From Oscillibacter valericigenes (GTDB taxonomy: Bacteria > Bacillota > Clostridia > Oscillospirales > Oscillospiraceae): a stretch of DNA of 64,000 bases. Numbering within the stretch: position 1 is the first letter of the stretch; each line of letters starts with the position of its first letter. The stretch lies in the NCBI RefSeq assembly GCF_021531315.1, contig NZ_JAFBIQ010000011.1, positions 1 to 64,000 of the forward strand. Direction: 5' to 3'. Shown here piece after piece: positions 15,070 to 24,539 of this stretch. The notes under the pieces are model-generated. The model was not told the origin of the DNA. It was given only the letters and a program-made list of their open reading frames with translations, and ran no database searches. The position numbers and the translations under genes are program-made.

Positions 15070-18000
15070 ATGAATCTGAATAAGAACCATTATTCCCGCA
15101 GAGCGCTGGCACTGCTGCTGACGCTGGTCATGTGCGTGGGCATGCTACCCACCGCCTTTGCCGCGCAGCAGAACAGCTACCACGACCCCGCCGAGCACTG
15201 GATGCAGGCATCCGGTCGAACCAATGAGCTGGACGCCAACAGTGTTGTGACTCGCGAGACCTTCAAGTGCGGTGAGTGCGGCAAAGCCACATCCTTTGAG
15301 GTGTTCCGCGTTCCCGAATATACCCGCAATGGCCAGCCGGCACTCAGCCGCAATGTGAAATATTCAGATGGCACTATGGTGGATGGAATCGGCAAGGGTG
15401 ACACCATGGACGGGATTCCCGGCAAGGACGCCACCTACACCGGATATCACTACACAAAGGCTGTTTGTGAGACCTGTGGCGGCATCAACACAAATATGAG
15501 CAAAAGCGAGTACGGCTATCTGAAAAATGTCTACTGGCTGTATGACTGTGCCGCCGCATTTACGCAGGAACTGGACGAAACCGTTTCCTACGAGTATACG
15601 GATGATACCTATCACACTGTTACCACCAAGGGCGGCACCTACTGCGCATTCTGCTACGGTACCAATCATACGGTCAGCCGCAAGCTGGAGCGCCACAGCA
15701 TGGTGACGGAAGTCCTTCCCCAGCCTGCAAACGGACGCTTCGCTACGGTAGAGAAATGCCGCCTGTGCAACTACGCCCGCTATGACTACACGGCAGCAAA
15801 GGCGGTCATTGCAGACTATTACGGCGTGGTGGACGGAAAGCCCCACACCATCACGGTCAGCGACCTCTCCGAAGCCGGTGTCCGCACCTCTATCCGCTAC
15901 GGCAACAGCGCGGATAGCTGCACCATGACCTCCGCTCCCAACTACACGGAGGAAGGTCAGTACACTGTCTATTACGAGATCACCTACACCTACAAGGGCA
16001 AGGAAATGACCGAAAACGGCGTGGCCTATGTCTGGCTGCGGGATGATACCACAGACGAGAACGGCAACTGCGGCTGCGGCTGCTCTAACCCCAACTGTGG
16101 TTGTCAGAACAAGCATTGCAACGGAAATTGCTGTGCCGACAAGGGCTGCGGTGAAAACCACAAGTATATTCTGCTGGACAGCACCAAGGCCGGCTGCACC
16201 ACCCTTGGCTATGACCGCTACCTCTGTACGGAGTGCGGCAAGATCGAAAAGCGCGACTATGTGGACTCCCTCGGTCACGCATGGCAGAGCATCGTCATCC
16301 GTGACGCCACCTGCGAAACGGACGGCAAGCTGCTGGAACTTTGCGCCCGCTGTGGACAGATGAAGCAGACTGCCCCCCCCAAGGGCGAGCATACCTATGA
16401 GACCTACACCGTGGCCGCCACCTGCACCAATCCCGGCTACACCGTCCGCGAGTGCTCCGTCTGCGGGGATCGTCACATTGAGGACATCACGGCGGCGCTG
16501 CCTCACAATTACGAATCCCATGTGATCGCCGCGACCTGTGAGGGCGGCGGCAAGACCATCCACCGCTGCGATGGCTGCGGAAGCAGCTTCGTCACGGACT
16601 ACACTGACGCACTCGGTCATAGCTGGGACAACGGTACCCTCGTCACCAACGCCACCTGCACCGGCGAGGGTGTGATGGAATACCGCTGCACCCGCTGCGG
16701 CTACCACCGCATCGAGGGCAACGAGGCGGCAGGTCATGTCCCCGGCAATCCTGCCACCTGCACGGAACCCCAGCTCTGCACCCGCTGCGGCGCTGTGCTG
16801 AAAAACGCGCTGGGACACGATTACAAGTCCGAAGTGACCGCCCCTACCTGCACCGAGATGGGTTATACCACCAACACCTGCACCCGCTGTGGTGACAGCA
16901 ACAAGAGCGACTACACCGAGCCTACCGGTCATAAACCCAGCGACTGGATCGTTGACAAGCAGCCGACCACCGATTCCGAGGGCAGCAAGCACAAGGAGTG
17001 TACCGTGTGCGGTGAAAAGCTGGAGACGCAGCCCATTGAAAAGATCTACAACAGCGCCACCACGGACAGCAAGGGTGAAGCAGTTGTAGGCGGCTACCTT
17101 GTGACCGTCACGGATACCGATACAAAAAATCCCGTGGCAAACGCCGCTGTCGCGCTCCACAAGGATAACAGCATCTCCATCCGTCTGCCGAACAGCCGCC
17201 TGCTGGACTACGCCGACCAGACCACCGTGACCGTGCAGCTTGTCAAGGACAAGAGTGCTGTTTCCGATATGAGCATTTCTGTCACGGATAAGAACGACAA
17301 CTACGCCTCCGGCAAGACCGACAAGGCAGGTCAGATCACCGTTCCCACCGGCAGCGGCGTGACCAACGAGGACGGCAAGGTCACTGCTGGCTATGAGGAT
17401 GCGGACGGCGACCGCTGGACGCTGACCGTCAAGGTCATCCGCACGGACACGAAGCGCCCCATCTCCGGCAGTGCAGTGTCCATCGGCAAGACCGGCAATA
17501 TCACGGTGAAGCTGCCGGACGGCACAGATCTGGACGCCAAGCATCAGGTGACGGTTATTGTCACCGACCACAAGAAGGCTCCCCAGCAGGGCAAAAATGT
17601 TACGGTCAAGGGTGATCTCGGTCAGTCTGCCGCAGGCAAGACCGACAAAAACGGTGAGCTGACCGTCCCCGAAGTGGAGCAGACCGAGCGCCACGGCGTT
17701 TATATCGTCGGCTACACGGATGGCACCTTTGGCCCCAGCCGCAGCATGACTCGCAGTGAAGCCGCCGCGATCTTCGCCCGTCTGCTGGCGGAGAAGAACG
17801 GCGATACCATTACCACAGCCGCAACAACCAAGTTCGCGGATATTCCCGCCCATGCCTGGTATAGCGGCTATGTGAAGTATCTGAGCAACAACGGCATTAC
17901 CTACGGCAAAAGCAGGACCGTCTTTGCCCCGAATGACGCTATCACCCGCGCGGAATTTACCACGATGGCGGTCCGCTTCTTTGATGTGTACGGCGACGGT

Positions 18001-18336
18001 GACGCGGAGATCATGGAGCAGTTCAGCGGCTTCCACGATGTTTCCTCCGGCTATTGGGCGGCTGAATACATCAAGTACGCCGCGCTCCACGGCTGGATCA
18101 ACGGCTACGGGGACGGCTCGTTCCACGCAGAGCGCGAGATCAACCGTGCCGAGGTGGTCACCATCGTCAACCGCCTGCTGGGACGCGAAGCGGACGAGGA
18201 CTATATCGCGGACAATCTCCGCAAGCTCAATACCTTCCCAGATGTCACGAAGCGCCATTGGGCATATTACGCCGTCATGGAAGCCGCTAACGCTCACACT
18301 GCTGTGCTGGGCGAGAGCGAAAGCTGGAGCAAGTAA
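15070..18336 (+). CDS. SLH-anchored surface protein with tandem Cys-pair repeats
   Basis: A 1088-aa secreted protein. Residues 1-32 are a signal peptide ending in TAFAAQ. The middle (about 330-650) has many CxxCG pairs in tandem units such as CTRCGYHRIEGNEAAGHVP, like repeated small zinc ribbons. Then come two Ig-like/carboxypeptidase-regulatory-like segments (about 660-875) and three S-layer homology repeats at the C-terminus (GYTDGTFGPSRSMTRSEAAA, then two more). SLH repeats bind pyruvylated secondary cell wall polymer, so the protein should be displayed on the cell surface. AAGGAGG precedes the ATG. A role in mating contact or adhesion is possible but unproven. Confidence 0.88.
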   Translation: MNLNKNHYSRRALALLLTLVMCVGMLPTAFAAQQNSYHDPAEHWMQASGRTNELDANSVVTRETFKCGECGKATSFEVFRVPEYTRNGQPALSRNVKYSDGTMVDGIGKGDTMDGIPGKDATYTGYHYTKAVCETCGGINTNMSKSEYGYLKNVYWLYDCAAAFTQELDETVSYEYTDDTYHTVTTKGGTYCAFCYGTNHTVSRKLERHSMVTEVLPQPANGRFATVEKCRLCNYARYDYTAAKAVIADYYGVVDGKPHTITVSDLSEAGVRTSIRYGNSADSCTMTSAPNYTEEGQYTVYYEITYTYKGKEMTENGVAYVWLRDDTTDENGNCGCGCSNPNCGCQNKHCNGNCCADKGCGENHKYILLDSTKAGCTTLGYDRYLCTECGKIEKRDYVDSLGHAWQSIVIRDATCETDGKLLELCARCGQMKQTAPPKGEHTYETYTVAATCTNPGYTVRECSVCGDRHIEDITAALPHNYESHVIAATCEGGGKTIHRCDGCGSSFVTDYTDALGHSWDNGTLVTNATCTGEGVMEYRCTRCGYHRIEGNEAAGHVPGNPATCTEPQLCTRCGAVLKNALGHDYKSEVTAPTCTEMGYTTNTCTRCGDSNKSDYTEPTGHKPSDWIVDKQPTTDSEGSKHKECTVCGEKLETQPIEKIYNSATTDSKGEAVVGGYLVTVTDTDTKNPVANAAVALHKDNSISIRLPNSRLLDYADQTTVTVQLVKDKSAVSDMSISVTDKNDNYASGKTDKAGQITVPTGSGVTNEDGKVTAGYEDADGDRWTLTVKVIRTDTKRPISGSAVSIGKTGNITVKLPDGTDLDAKHQVTVIVTDHKKAPQQGKNVTVKGDLGQSAAGKTDKNGELTVPEVEQTERHGVYIVGYTDGTFGPSRSMTRSEAAAIFARLLAEKNGDTITTAATTKFADIPAHAWYSGYVKYLSNNGITYGKSRTVFAPNDAITRAEFTTMAVRFFDVYGDGDAEIMEQFSGFHDVSSGYWAAEYIKYAALHGWINGYGDGSFHAEREINRAEVVTIVNRLLGREADEDYIADNLRKLNTFPDVTKRHWAYYAVMEAANAHTAVLGESESWSK

Positions 18337-18349
18337 ATCGTATCCCTCT

Positions 18350-18382
18350 GCGGGTGGTCTGATAGCAGGCCACCCGCACTTT
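18350..18382 (+). terminator. Terminator after the SLH protein gene
   Basis: GCGGGTGG / CCACCCGC arms around a 12-base loop followed by ACTTTTAT, 14 bases after the stop. It separates the surface protein gene from the maintenance operon starting at 18424. Confidence 0.75.
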
Positions 18383-18423
18383 TATCCAAATCTAAAAATC
18401 ACTCAAATAAAGGAGAACTGAAT

Positions 18424-18798
18424 ATGCTGAAGATCACTGCTATTGGCAATCTGACCCACGATGTGGAACTGAAAATGAACGAGACCACCGGCAAGCCCTA
18501 CGCCATCCTGCGGATCGCCTCGGATCGCCGCTACAAGGATAAGGCCGGCAATCGTCTCACCGACTTTATCTCCATCAAGGTGCGCGGCCCTCTGGCCGAG
18601 CGCTGCGCCGAGTTTGCTTGGAAGGGCTGCAAGCTGGCAGCTACCGGTGATTTTGAGACCATCACCTTCGCGGACGATCCCCAGCGCCAGCCCGGTTTTC
18701 TCATCAAGGCCAGCGATGTGGAGTTCCTCTCGCCCCGCAAGGCGGAGGACTCTGCTGCTGCACTGGAGAATGAGAGTACCGGAGAGGTCGCTGCCTGA
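18424..18798 (+). CDS. ssb: Single-stranded DNA-binding protein
   Basis: A 124-aa OB-fold SSB: MLKITAIGNLTHDVELKMNE, then FISIKVRGPLAERCAEFAWK and KLAATGDFE. It lacks the typical acidic DDDIPF tip, ending instead in GEVAA, so it may not recruit the host SSB partners. Element-encoded SSBs coat the strand entering the recipient. AAAGGAG precedes the ATG; the stop overlaps the next start (TGATG). Confidence 0.9.
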   Translation: MLKITAIGNLTHDVELKMNETTGKPYAILRIASDRRYKDKAGNRLTDFISIKVRGPLAERCAEFAWKGCKLAATGDFETITFADDPQRQPGFLIKASDVEFLSPRKAEDSAAALENESTGEVAA

Positions 18799-19784
18799 TG
18801 AAAAACACCGGGATCACATACACCAGCGCTGAACGCAGCCCTGTGATCCTGCCGGAGATGGCCGAGCTGCTCCCGCCTTTGAGCGCGGAGCAGTCTGCCG
18901 CTCTGGAAGAGGATCTGCTGCGAAATGGCTGTTACTCCCCCATCATCGTCAATGAGGACATGGTGATCGTGGATGGGCATAACCGTCAGTCACTGTGTGA
19001 AAAGCATGGCCTGCCCTATACGATGGCGGTATTTTCCTTTGAGGATTTGCTGGAAGCCAAGCAGTGGGCGCTGGACACACAGAAAAATCGAAGAAATCTG
19101 GAAAAGTGGGAGCTGGGCAAGATCGCGCTGAAGCTGAAACCCGAGATTGAAGCCAAGGCCAAAGCCAACATGGCTGCTGGCGGACAGAATTTCCGCCCCA
19201 GCGAGGCCGAGGAAGGTTTGGCAACATTGCCAAACCTTCCTTCTGTTGAAAAAGCGGTAGACACCCGCAAGGAGCTGGCAGAAGCAGTCGGTCTGGGTGA
19301 GCGCACCATGGGCAAGATCATGCAGATCGACGAGAACGCCCCGGAGGTTATCAAGGAGGCTCTGGATAAGAAGGAACTTTCCATCAACAAGGGCTATGAC
19401 CTGACCCGGCAGCTTCAGGACCTTCCGGAAGAGCAGCGGGAGCAGGCGGCCGCCGAAGCGCTGGAATACGAAAAAGCGAAAAAAGAACTGAAAAAGCAGG
19501 ACGCCGAGATCGACCGGAAAGGAAAAATCGCGGCGCTTTTCTGCAAAGCGTATGAAAAAGCCGTCCTGCTGACGCCGTCCGAAGAAAATATCCGCTGCTG
19601 GACGGACGGGACGCGGATGACCCCGGAGGAAATGCGGGATACCGTGAAGGAATCCCGTGAGTTGGCGGAGGTGTTCCGGACGATTGCAGATATCATCGAG
19701 CAGAAGATCCTGCCCGCGGATTGGAGGTGTACCAATGCAGAAAGTGAAGAAAACGATGCCCAGCCGGACGGGAATCCCGCCTGA
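18798..19784 (+). CDS. ParB/Spo0J-like protein
   Basis: A 328-aa protein with the ParB N-terminal nuclease/CTPase-like fold. Key segments are LRNGCYSPIIV, DGHNRQSLCEKHGL and the central helix-turn-helix region (ELAEAVGLGERTMGKIMQID). The C-terminus is a charged coiled coil. On conjugative elements such proteins help partition or regulate replication. It is coupled to ssb by a one-base overlap and lies in one operon with the ParM-like gene. Confidence 0.85.
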   Translation: MKNTGITYTSAERSPVILPEMAELLPPLSAEQSAALEEDLLRNGCYSPIIVNEDMVIVDGHNRQSLCEKHGLPYTMAVFSFEDLLEAKQWALDTQKNRRNLEKWELGKIALKLKPEIEAKAKANMAAGGQNFRPSEAEEGLATLPNLPSVEKAVDTRKELAEAVGLGERTMGKIMQIDENAPEVIKEALDKKELSINKGYDLTRQLQDLPEEQREQAAAEALEYEKAKKELKKQDAEIDRKGKIAALFCKAYEKAVLLTPSEENIRCWTDGTRMTPEEMRDTVKESRELAEVFRTIADIIEQKILPADWRCTNAESEENDAQPDGNPA

Positions 19785-20163
19785 CGCGCAGGCGGAGATT
19801 TTGCAAAAGCTGTCTGCCGAAACGAAGATCACTTCCTGTGAGATCGCGGAGATCTTGAAAAAGCACGATGTCTGCGGAGATATGGACGCGCTCCAGGACG
19901 CCTATCGAAAGCGTCTGGGACAGCGGCTTCTGTCCGGCATCCGGGACGAGAACGGCAAGCGGGAAATCCTCTCCACCAGCGGCGGCGAGTATGTCATCGT
20001 AGACTGCTGCAATGACCCGCAGAAGCTGAAAGCCATCCAGCGCCGTATTCAGGCGCAGATGAATGGGCTGGATGTGTCTGCCGGGAAGGTGCGCGGACGG
20101 GTTCACCTTTTGGAGCGCTTTATGGGTTGGGTAAGAAAGGAGCGGTCAGATGGAGCAGCATGA
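19735..20163 (+). CDS. Hypothetical protein in the partition operon
   Basis: A 142-aa charged protein that I do not recognise. The start at 19735 is set by GGAGGTG upstream and overlaps the ParB-like gene by 50 bases, with the next gene overlapping its end by 14. The N-terminal half has helical segments like ITSCEIAEILKKHD, possibly a DNA-binding helix pair. Its place in a tightly packed operon argues that it is real. Confidence 0.7.
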   Translation: MQKVKKTMPSRTGIPPDAQAEILQKLSAETKITSCEIAEILKKHDVCGDMDALQDAYRKRLGQRLLSGIRDENGKREILSTSGGEYVIVDCCNDPQKLKAIQRRIQAQMNGLDVSAGKVRGRVHLLERFMGWVRKERSDGAA

Positions 20164-21205
20164 CAAAATGCTATCCCCGGAGGAACAGTACGCGCAGCTT
20201 GCGCCGACGCTGGACGCAGACGGTTTCTCGCTGTATGCCGCCGCAGAAGAAGTCACCGGGCTCAAGGTCTATGAAGAATTTCCCTATGAGGATAACCATG
20301 GAATGTTTGAGATGGCAGACGGACACACGCTGCTGCGGTATCTGGAAGCGGCATACTTTGGGACCGTTACCTGGGAGATCGTCCCCGGCACACCCTATGA
20401 GCGGGCGATTCTCGGTGAAGTAGATAAAACCACACCGGAGTATCGCACGTTTTATCAAAAGATCTGCGCGGGTGCGGCAGCGCACATCAAAAAACGTATT
20501 GGGAAGGAGATGAAGAATGTGAAGGAACCGATCTCAGAGATCAACAAAGAATCCTTCTGGGACCTGATCCATGAGGCAAAAAACGCCTGCGGGCAGGATA
20601 TGGACGCCATGCTGGCCTATCTGAAAGACCGGCTGGTTTCTATGGGCCACGCGCAGGCGCAGAATTTCCACGACATCATCCACGTCTATGAAGATCTCGC
20701 GGACAAGTTCGGCTTGTGGGACGCGGCAGGGATCATGAAGGAATACGGCTGCAGCGATGACGGTTTTATCGATTTTCGCGCCTGGCTCATCGCACAGGGG
20801 CGCGAGGTCTATTTTGCCGCGCTGGCAGACCCGGACAGCCTTGCAGATGTCGTTCCCTACGGCGATTGCTGCTTTGAGCAGTTGAGCTATGTCGGGGACT
20901 ATGCCTACGAGCAGCTCACTGGGAAAAGCGCCTATGATCAGACAGATTGGAGCGCATATGAAGCGCTTTTGATGAAGCTGGAACAGGATATCGTCTATAA
21001 GGGCGGCATCGAGTTTCCCAGAGAGGGTGCGGATCTGAAGAAATATCTGCCCCGGCTCTGTGCGAAGCATCCGGAGTGGGACGGTCAAACGCGCTGGAAT
21101 CCGCAGCTGAAGGAGATTCGGGATCTTATCCGTGCTGGAAAGGACTATGACCGGCGCCAGACATCAAATAAGAAGAAACGCAGCCGTGGAGGTGAAGCAA
21201 GATGA
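20150..21205 (+). CDS. DUF4240-containing protein
   Basis: A 351-aa protein in two parts. The C-terminal part (about 125-310) fits DUF4240: ESFWDLIHEAKNACG, then DDGFIDFRAWLIAQGREVYF. The N-terminal 110 residues (LDADGFSLYAAAEEVTGLKV) are an element-specific region I cannot assign. No catalytic motif is evident. It is translationally linked to both neighbours (overlaps of 14 and 4 bases) in the maintenance operon. Confidence 0.75.
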   Translation: MEQHDKMLSPEEQYAQLAPTLDADGFSLYAAAEEVTGLKVYEEFPYEDNHGMFEMADGHTLLRYLEAAYFGTVTWEIVPGTPYERAILGEVDKTTPEYRTFYQKICAGAAAHIKKRIGKEMKNVKEPISEINKESFWDLIHEAKNACGQDMDAMLAYLKDRLVSMGHAQAQNFHDIIHVYEDLADKFGLWDAAGIMKEYGCSDDGFIDFRAWLIAQGREVYFAALADPDSLADVVPYGDCCFEQLSYVGDYAYEQLTGKSAYDQTDWSAYEALLMKLEQDIVYKGGIEFPREGADLKKYLPRLCAKHPEWDGQTRWNPQLKEIRDLIRAGKDYDRRQTSNKKKRSRGGEAR

Positions 21206-22128
21206 GCGAGTCCATGATTGTTGGTGTCGACCACGGCTATGCCGCTATGAAAACGGCCCATTTCTCGTTCCCCTCCGGTCTGGTGGCGTATGAGCATGAG
21301 CCATATACGCTGAAGGACGTGCTGGAATACGGCGGAAAATTCTATGTGGTGGGCAGCGGGCGTCAGGCGCTGCAGAAGAACAAAACGCAGACAGAGGACT
21401 ACTACCTCCTCACGCTGGCCGCTATCGCAAAGGAGCTCTCCTTCCGTCATGCGGAGCCTGCAGCAGAGATCCATCTGGCGGCCGGACTGCCCCTCACCAG
21501 CTTTGGACGGGAGAAAAATGCATTCCGTGAGTATCTGCTCCGGGATGGGAAAACGGTAAATTTCCGCTATGAGGGACAGGAATACTCCATCGCCACCCGC
21601 AAGGTGTCCCTGTTCCCGCAAGGTTATGCCGCAGTCTTGACCCAGAGCATCCTGCTGGATGAGCCTTCTGTGATCGTGGCAGATATCGGTGGATGGACAG
21701 TGGATCTGATGCGCCTGGACAACCGTATTCCCAATGCATCGACCTGCCGCAGTCTGGAACTTGGCATGATCCGCTGTCTGGATGAGATCGGTGAGCAGAT
21801 CCGCCGCACGCTGGGCCTGTCTATGACGGCGGCACAGATGGAAAGCGTGCTGCGCGGCGATGCTGTCCATATCAACGAGGATGCCAGAAAAATTATTGAC
21901 CGGCAGGCAGACGCCTATGTCCATCGCCTGCTCTCCGCCATTACGGAGAGCGGACTGGATACCCGTGCCATGCCTGCTGTTTTTCTGGGCGGTGGTGCGG
22001 CGCTGCTGAAGCGGAATGTATCCGCTGCGGACGGCCTTTGCCGTCCAGTCATCCTTGACGATGTATCCCTCAACGCCAAAGGCTATGAGCGGCTGGCAGA
22101 GCGGCTCACAAAGAACGATGAGCAGTAA
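21202..22128 (+). CDS. ParM/StbA-like actin-family ATPase
   Basis: A 308-aa actin-like protein. The phosphate-1 motif is GVDHGYAAMK, phosphate-2 is VIVADIGGWTVDLMRLD and the adenosine motif is VFLGGGAALLKR. ParM filaments push sister plasmids apart; on integrative elements they may keep the excised circle in dividing cells. It is followed at once by a small basic gene that fits the adaptor role, as in parMR pairs. Confidence 0.88.
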   Translation: MSESMIVGVDHGYAAMKTAHFSFPSGLVAYEHEPYTLKDVLEYGGKFYVVGSGRQALQKNKTQTEDYYLLTLAAIAKELSFRHAEPAAEIHLAAGLPLTSFGREKNAFREYLLRDGKTVNFRYEGQEYSIATRKVSLFPQGYAAVLTQSILLDEPSVIVADIGGWTVDLMRLDNRIPNASTCRSLELGMIRCLDEIGEQIRRTLGLSMTAAQMESVLRGDAVHINEDARKIIDRQADAYVHRLLSAITESGLDTRAMPAVFLGGGAALLKRNVSAADGLCRPVILDDVSLNAKGYERLAERLTKNDEQ

Positions 22129-22420
22129 CAAAAAGCGGATCAATCTGTCCTTTTCCATGTCCTCGCCCATACAGCGCAGGGCGTGGAAGAAGCTGACGGA
22201 GATCCCCGCAGGACAGCGTACCGCCGCGGTCTGCCGCATGGTCTGTGAGTATAAAGGGCAGCAGGAATTGCTGGATGCCGTTCGCCAGACCATCCGGCAG
22301 GAACTGCGGGGAGTGCAGCTCACCAAAGAAGAAGCGCAGGATAGCGTCAGAGCCGGGGATGTAGATGAAAGCGTCCTCGGCTTTTTGCTTGCCCTGCAGG
22401 AAGGAGATGAGATGACCTGA
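22118..22420 (+). CDS. Small partner of the ParM-like protein (ParR-like)
   Basis: A 100-aa protein overlapping the end of the ParM-like gene. A basic N-terminus (SSNKKRINLSFSMSSPIQRR) leads into a ribbon-helix-helix-like segment, then an acidic helix. Size, charge and position match centromere-binding adaptors of type II partition systems. The assignment rests mostly on context. Confidence 0.65.
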   Translation: MSSNKKRINLSFSMSSPIQRRAWKKLTEIPAGQRTAAVCRMVCEYKGQQELLDAVRQTIRQELRGVQLTKEEAQDSVRAGDVDESVLGFLLALQEGDEMT

Positions 22421-23580
22421 TCCGATATTTTGATATGTTTGCCGGCATCGGCGGCTTCCGCACGGGATTGACCCGCGCGGGCGGTTTCCAGTGCGTAGGA
22501 CACTGCGAGATCGACAAATATGCCAACGCCAGCTATGAGGCCATTTATGAGCCGGGAAAGGAGGAACGATATTATCACGATGCCACAAAAATTGACCCCG
22601 CAGATATGCCGGACTTTGACCTTCTGTGCGGAGGATTCCCTTGTCAGACATTTTCAATCGCTGGCAGAAGAAAGGGCTTTGACGACACCCGCGGCACTCT
22701 CTTCTTTGAAATTGCCCGATTGGCTCAATCCAAACGACCTTCGTATCTTCTGCTCGAAAACGTTCCGGGACTGCTGTCGCATGACAAAGGCCGGACGTTT
22801 TCTGTCATCCTCGCCACGCTTAATGACCTGGGGTACCGCGTGGAATGGATGGTGCTTAACAGCAAACATTTTGGAGTCCCGCAATCCAGAAGGCGGCTGT
22901 TCCTTATCTGCTATCTTGATCCCCGATGCGCCGGAAAAATATTTCCTGTCTTCGGCACAGGTGGAAAAGCTCTTATACAAGTCCTCGGAGGCTCGCAAGG
23001 CTCCCGCGTCTACGACGCAGACGGAATAGCCTGCACGCAGACTGCCGGCGCTGGAGGTGTGGGCGGCAAAACAGGATTGTATATCATTCCGCAGGACAGA
23101 CCCTTTGTGGATCTATGTGCCGGGGAGGCGAGACAAACGGAGGCTGCCCGCTGCCTCACTGCGCGTTATGGACAGACAACGCTGTCCAATCATAGAGCAG
23201 AACGTTCCGGCGTTCTGCTCATCAAGGAAGCCACGAAAAAAGGCTATAAAGAGGCGAATCCCGGTGACAGCGTCGATCTCGGCTTTTCCGGGAGCAATAC
23301 CCGCCGTGGTCGTGTGGGACAGGATATCGCACACACATTGGAGACGAGCTGCATCCAGGGCATCGTGGAACGTGGCGGACGCATCCGGCGTCTGATGCCG
23401 CGGGAGTGTCTGCGGCTGCAAGGCTTCGATGAGTGGCAGATCGACCGCATCCTCGCCATCCAGTCTGACGCGCAGGCGTATAAGCAGGCAGGCAACAGCG
23501 TCACCGCCAATGTCATTGAAGCCATCGGGCGCCGTATCCGGGAGGTGGATGCGGAACTGAAAGCCGGTGCTGCCGCATGA
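22417..23580 (+). CDS. C5-cytosine DNA methyltransferase
   Basis: A Dcm-type enzyme (about 387 aa). Motifs in order: FAGIGGFR (I), GGFPCQTFSIAG with the catalytic Cys (IV), ENVPGLL (VI), PQSRRRLFLI (VIII), RRLMPRECLRLQGF (IX) and AGNSV (X), with the target-recognition region before motif IX. The usual family start, IRYFDMFAGIGG, is encoded from a CTG at 22417 with AAGGAG upstream; the first ATG at 22435 would remove those residues. No restriction endonuclease is next to it, so it is likely a solitary methylase protecting the element from host restriction. SAM could come from the element's own metK. Confidence 0.92.
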   Translation: MIRYFDMFAGIGGFRTGLTRAGGFQCVGHCEIDKYANASYEAIYEPGKEERYYHDATKIDPADMPDFDLLCGGFPCQTFSIAGRRKGFDDTRGTLFFEIARLAQSKRPSYLLLENVPGLLSHDKGRTFSVILATLNDLGYRVEWMVLNSKHFGVPQSRRRLFLICYLDPRCAGKIFPVFGTGGKALIQVLGGSQGSRVYDADGIACTQTAGAGGVGGKTGLYIIPQDRPFVDLCAGEARQTEAARCLTARYGQTTLSNHRAERSGVLLIKEATKKGYKEANPGDSVDLGFSGSNTRRGRVGQDIAHTLETSCIQGIVERGGRIRRLMPRECLRLQGFDEWQIDRILAIQSDAQAYKQAGNSVTANVIEAIGRRIREVDAELKAGAAA

Positions 23581-24539
23581 TCGGGCTGAAGGACCAGTGC
23601 TTCGGCGTGGAAGTTGAAATGACCGGCATCACCCGTGAGCAGGCGGCAACAGCACTGGCCGCGTATTTTGCAACGGATGCCCGCTATGTGGGCGGCGCTT
23701 ACGATAAATGGTGTGTGACGGATCGGGACGGCAAAGAGTGGACAGTCATGAGTGACTCCAGCATCCACGGGGAGCAGAAGATCGGCAGCGGCTATCGTGC
23801 AACGGGTGACTACAGATACCGCGTGGAGATGGTAACGCCAAAGCTCACCTATGCGGAACTGCCCAAGCTGCAGGAGTGTGTCCGGCAGGTACGCCACGCA
23901 GGAGCCAGGGCCAACAGCTCCTGCGGCATCCATGTCCATGTGGACGCAGCCAATCATAACCGGCAGAGTCTGAAAAACCTCATCGGCATCATGTACTCCA
24001 AGGAGGATATCCTGTTCAAAGCGCTGCAGGTCAATGAAAGCCGGGCGTCCCGCTGGTGTCAGAAGGTGCGGGAACCCATGCTGCAAAAGGCGCGCAAGCT
24101 GTCATCGGATGAGACAAGGGATCTGACGCAGTTGGAGAATATCTGGTACGAGGGAGATAACGGCAGCGCAGACCACTATAACTGGACCCGCTATTACGCG
24201 CTGAATCTGCATTCGGTCTTTTACCGGGGGACGGTGGAATGGCGCTGCTTCAATTCCACGCTCCACGCGGGAAAAGTTGCCGCCTATGTGAATCTGTGCC
24301 TTGCCATCTCCGCCCAGGCTATCGCCCAGCGCAGCACGGTCATGCGCAAGACCCACAGCGACAATGAACTGTTCACCTTCCGGGTCTGGTTGGTGCGGCT
24401 GGGGCTCAACGGCGAGGAATTCAAGCATACCCGTGACCACCTGTTGGCAAATCTGGACGGTGATCGGGCGTGGCGTTTTGATAAGGACAGCTATGCAGTC
24501 AACAAAAAGAAGAAAAAATCCAGAGAAATGGAGAGGTGA
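23577..24539 (+). CDS. Amidoligase family protein
   Basis: A 320-aa protein of the amidoligase group, related in fold to glutamine synthetase/glutamate-cysteine ligase. Visible motifs: FGVEVEMTGITREQA at the N-terminus, RVEMVTPKL, SCGIHVHVDAANHN and GTVEWRCFNSTLHAGKV. These enzymes are predicted to form amide bonds between a carboxylate, often glutamate, and an amine of a peptide, protein or small molecule. The gene overlaps the methyltransferase by four bases and is followed after one small gene by a gamma-glutamylcyclotransferase-like gene, a pairing seen in predicted amide-conjugation systems. Substrate unknown. Confidence 0.85.
   Translation: MIGLKDQCFGVEVEMTGITREQAATALAAYFATDARYVGGAYDKWCVTDRDGKEWTVMSDSSIHGEQKIGSGYRATGDYRYRVEMVTPKLTYAELPKLQECVRQVRHAGARANSSCGIHVHVDAANHNRQSLKNLIGIMYSKEDILFKALQVNESRASRWCQKVREPMLQKARKLSSDETRDLTQLENIWYEGDNGSADHYNWTRYYALNLHSVFYRGTVEWRCFNSTLHAGKVAAYVNLCLAISAQAIAQRSTVMRKTHSDNELFTFRVWLVRLGLNGEEFKHTRDHLLANLDGDRAWRFDKDSYAVNKKKKKSREMER

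Noticed and set aside
15364-18297. 977-codon open frame antisense to the SLH protein gene
   Set aside because: It lacks a ribosome binding site and reads as low-complexity Val/Gly/Ala; it is an effect of high GC at third positions of the real gene.
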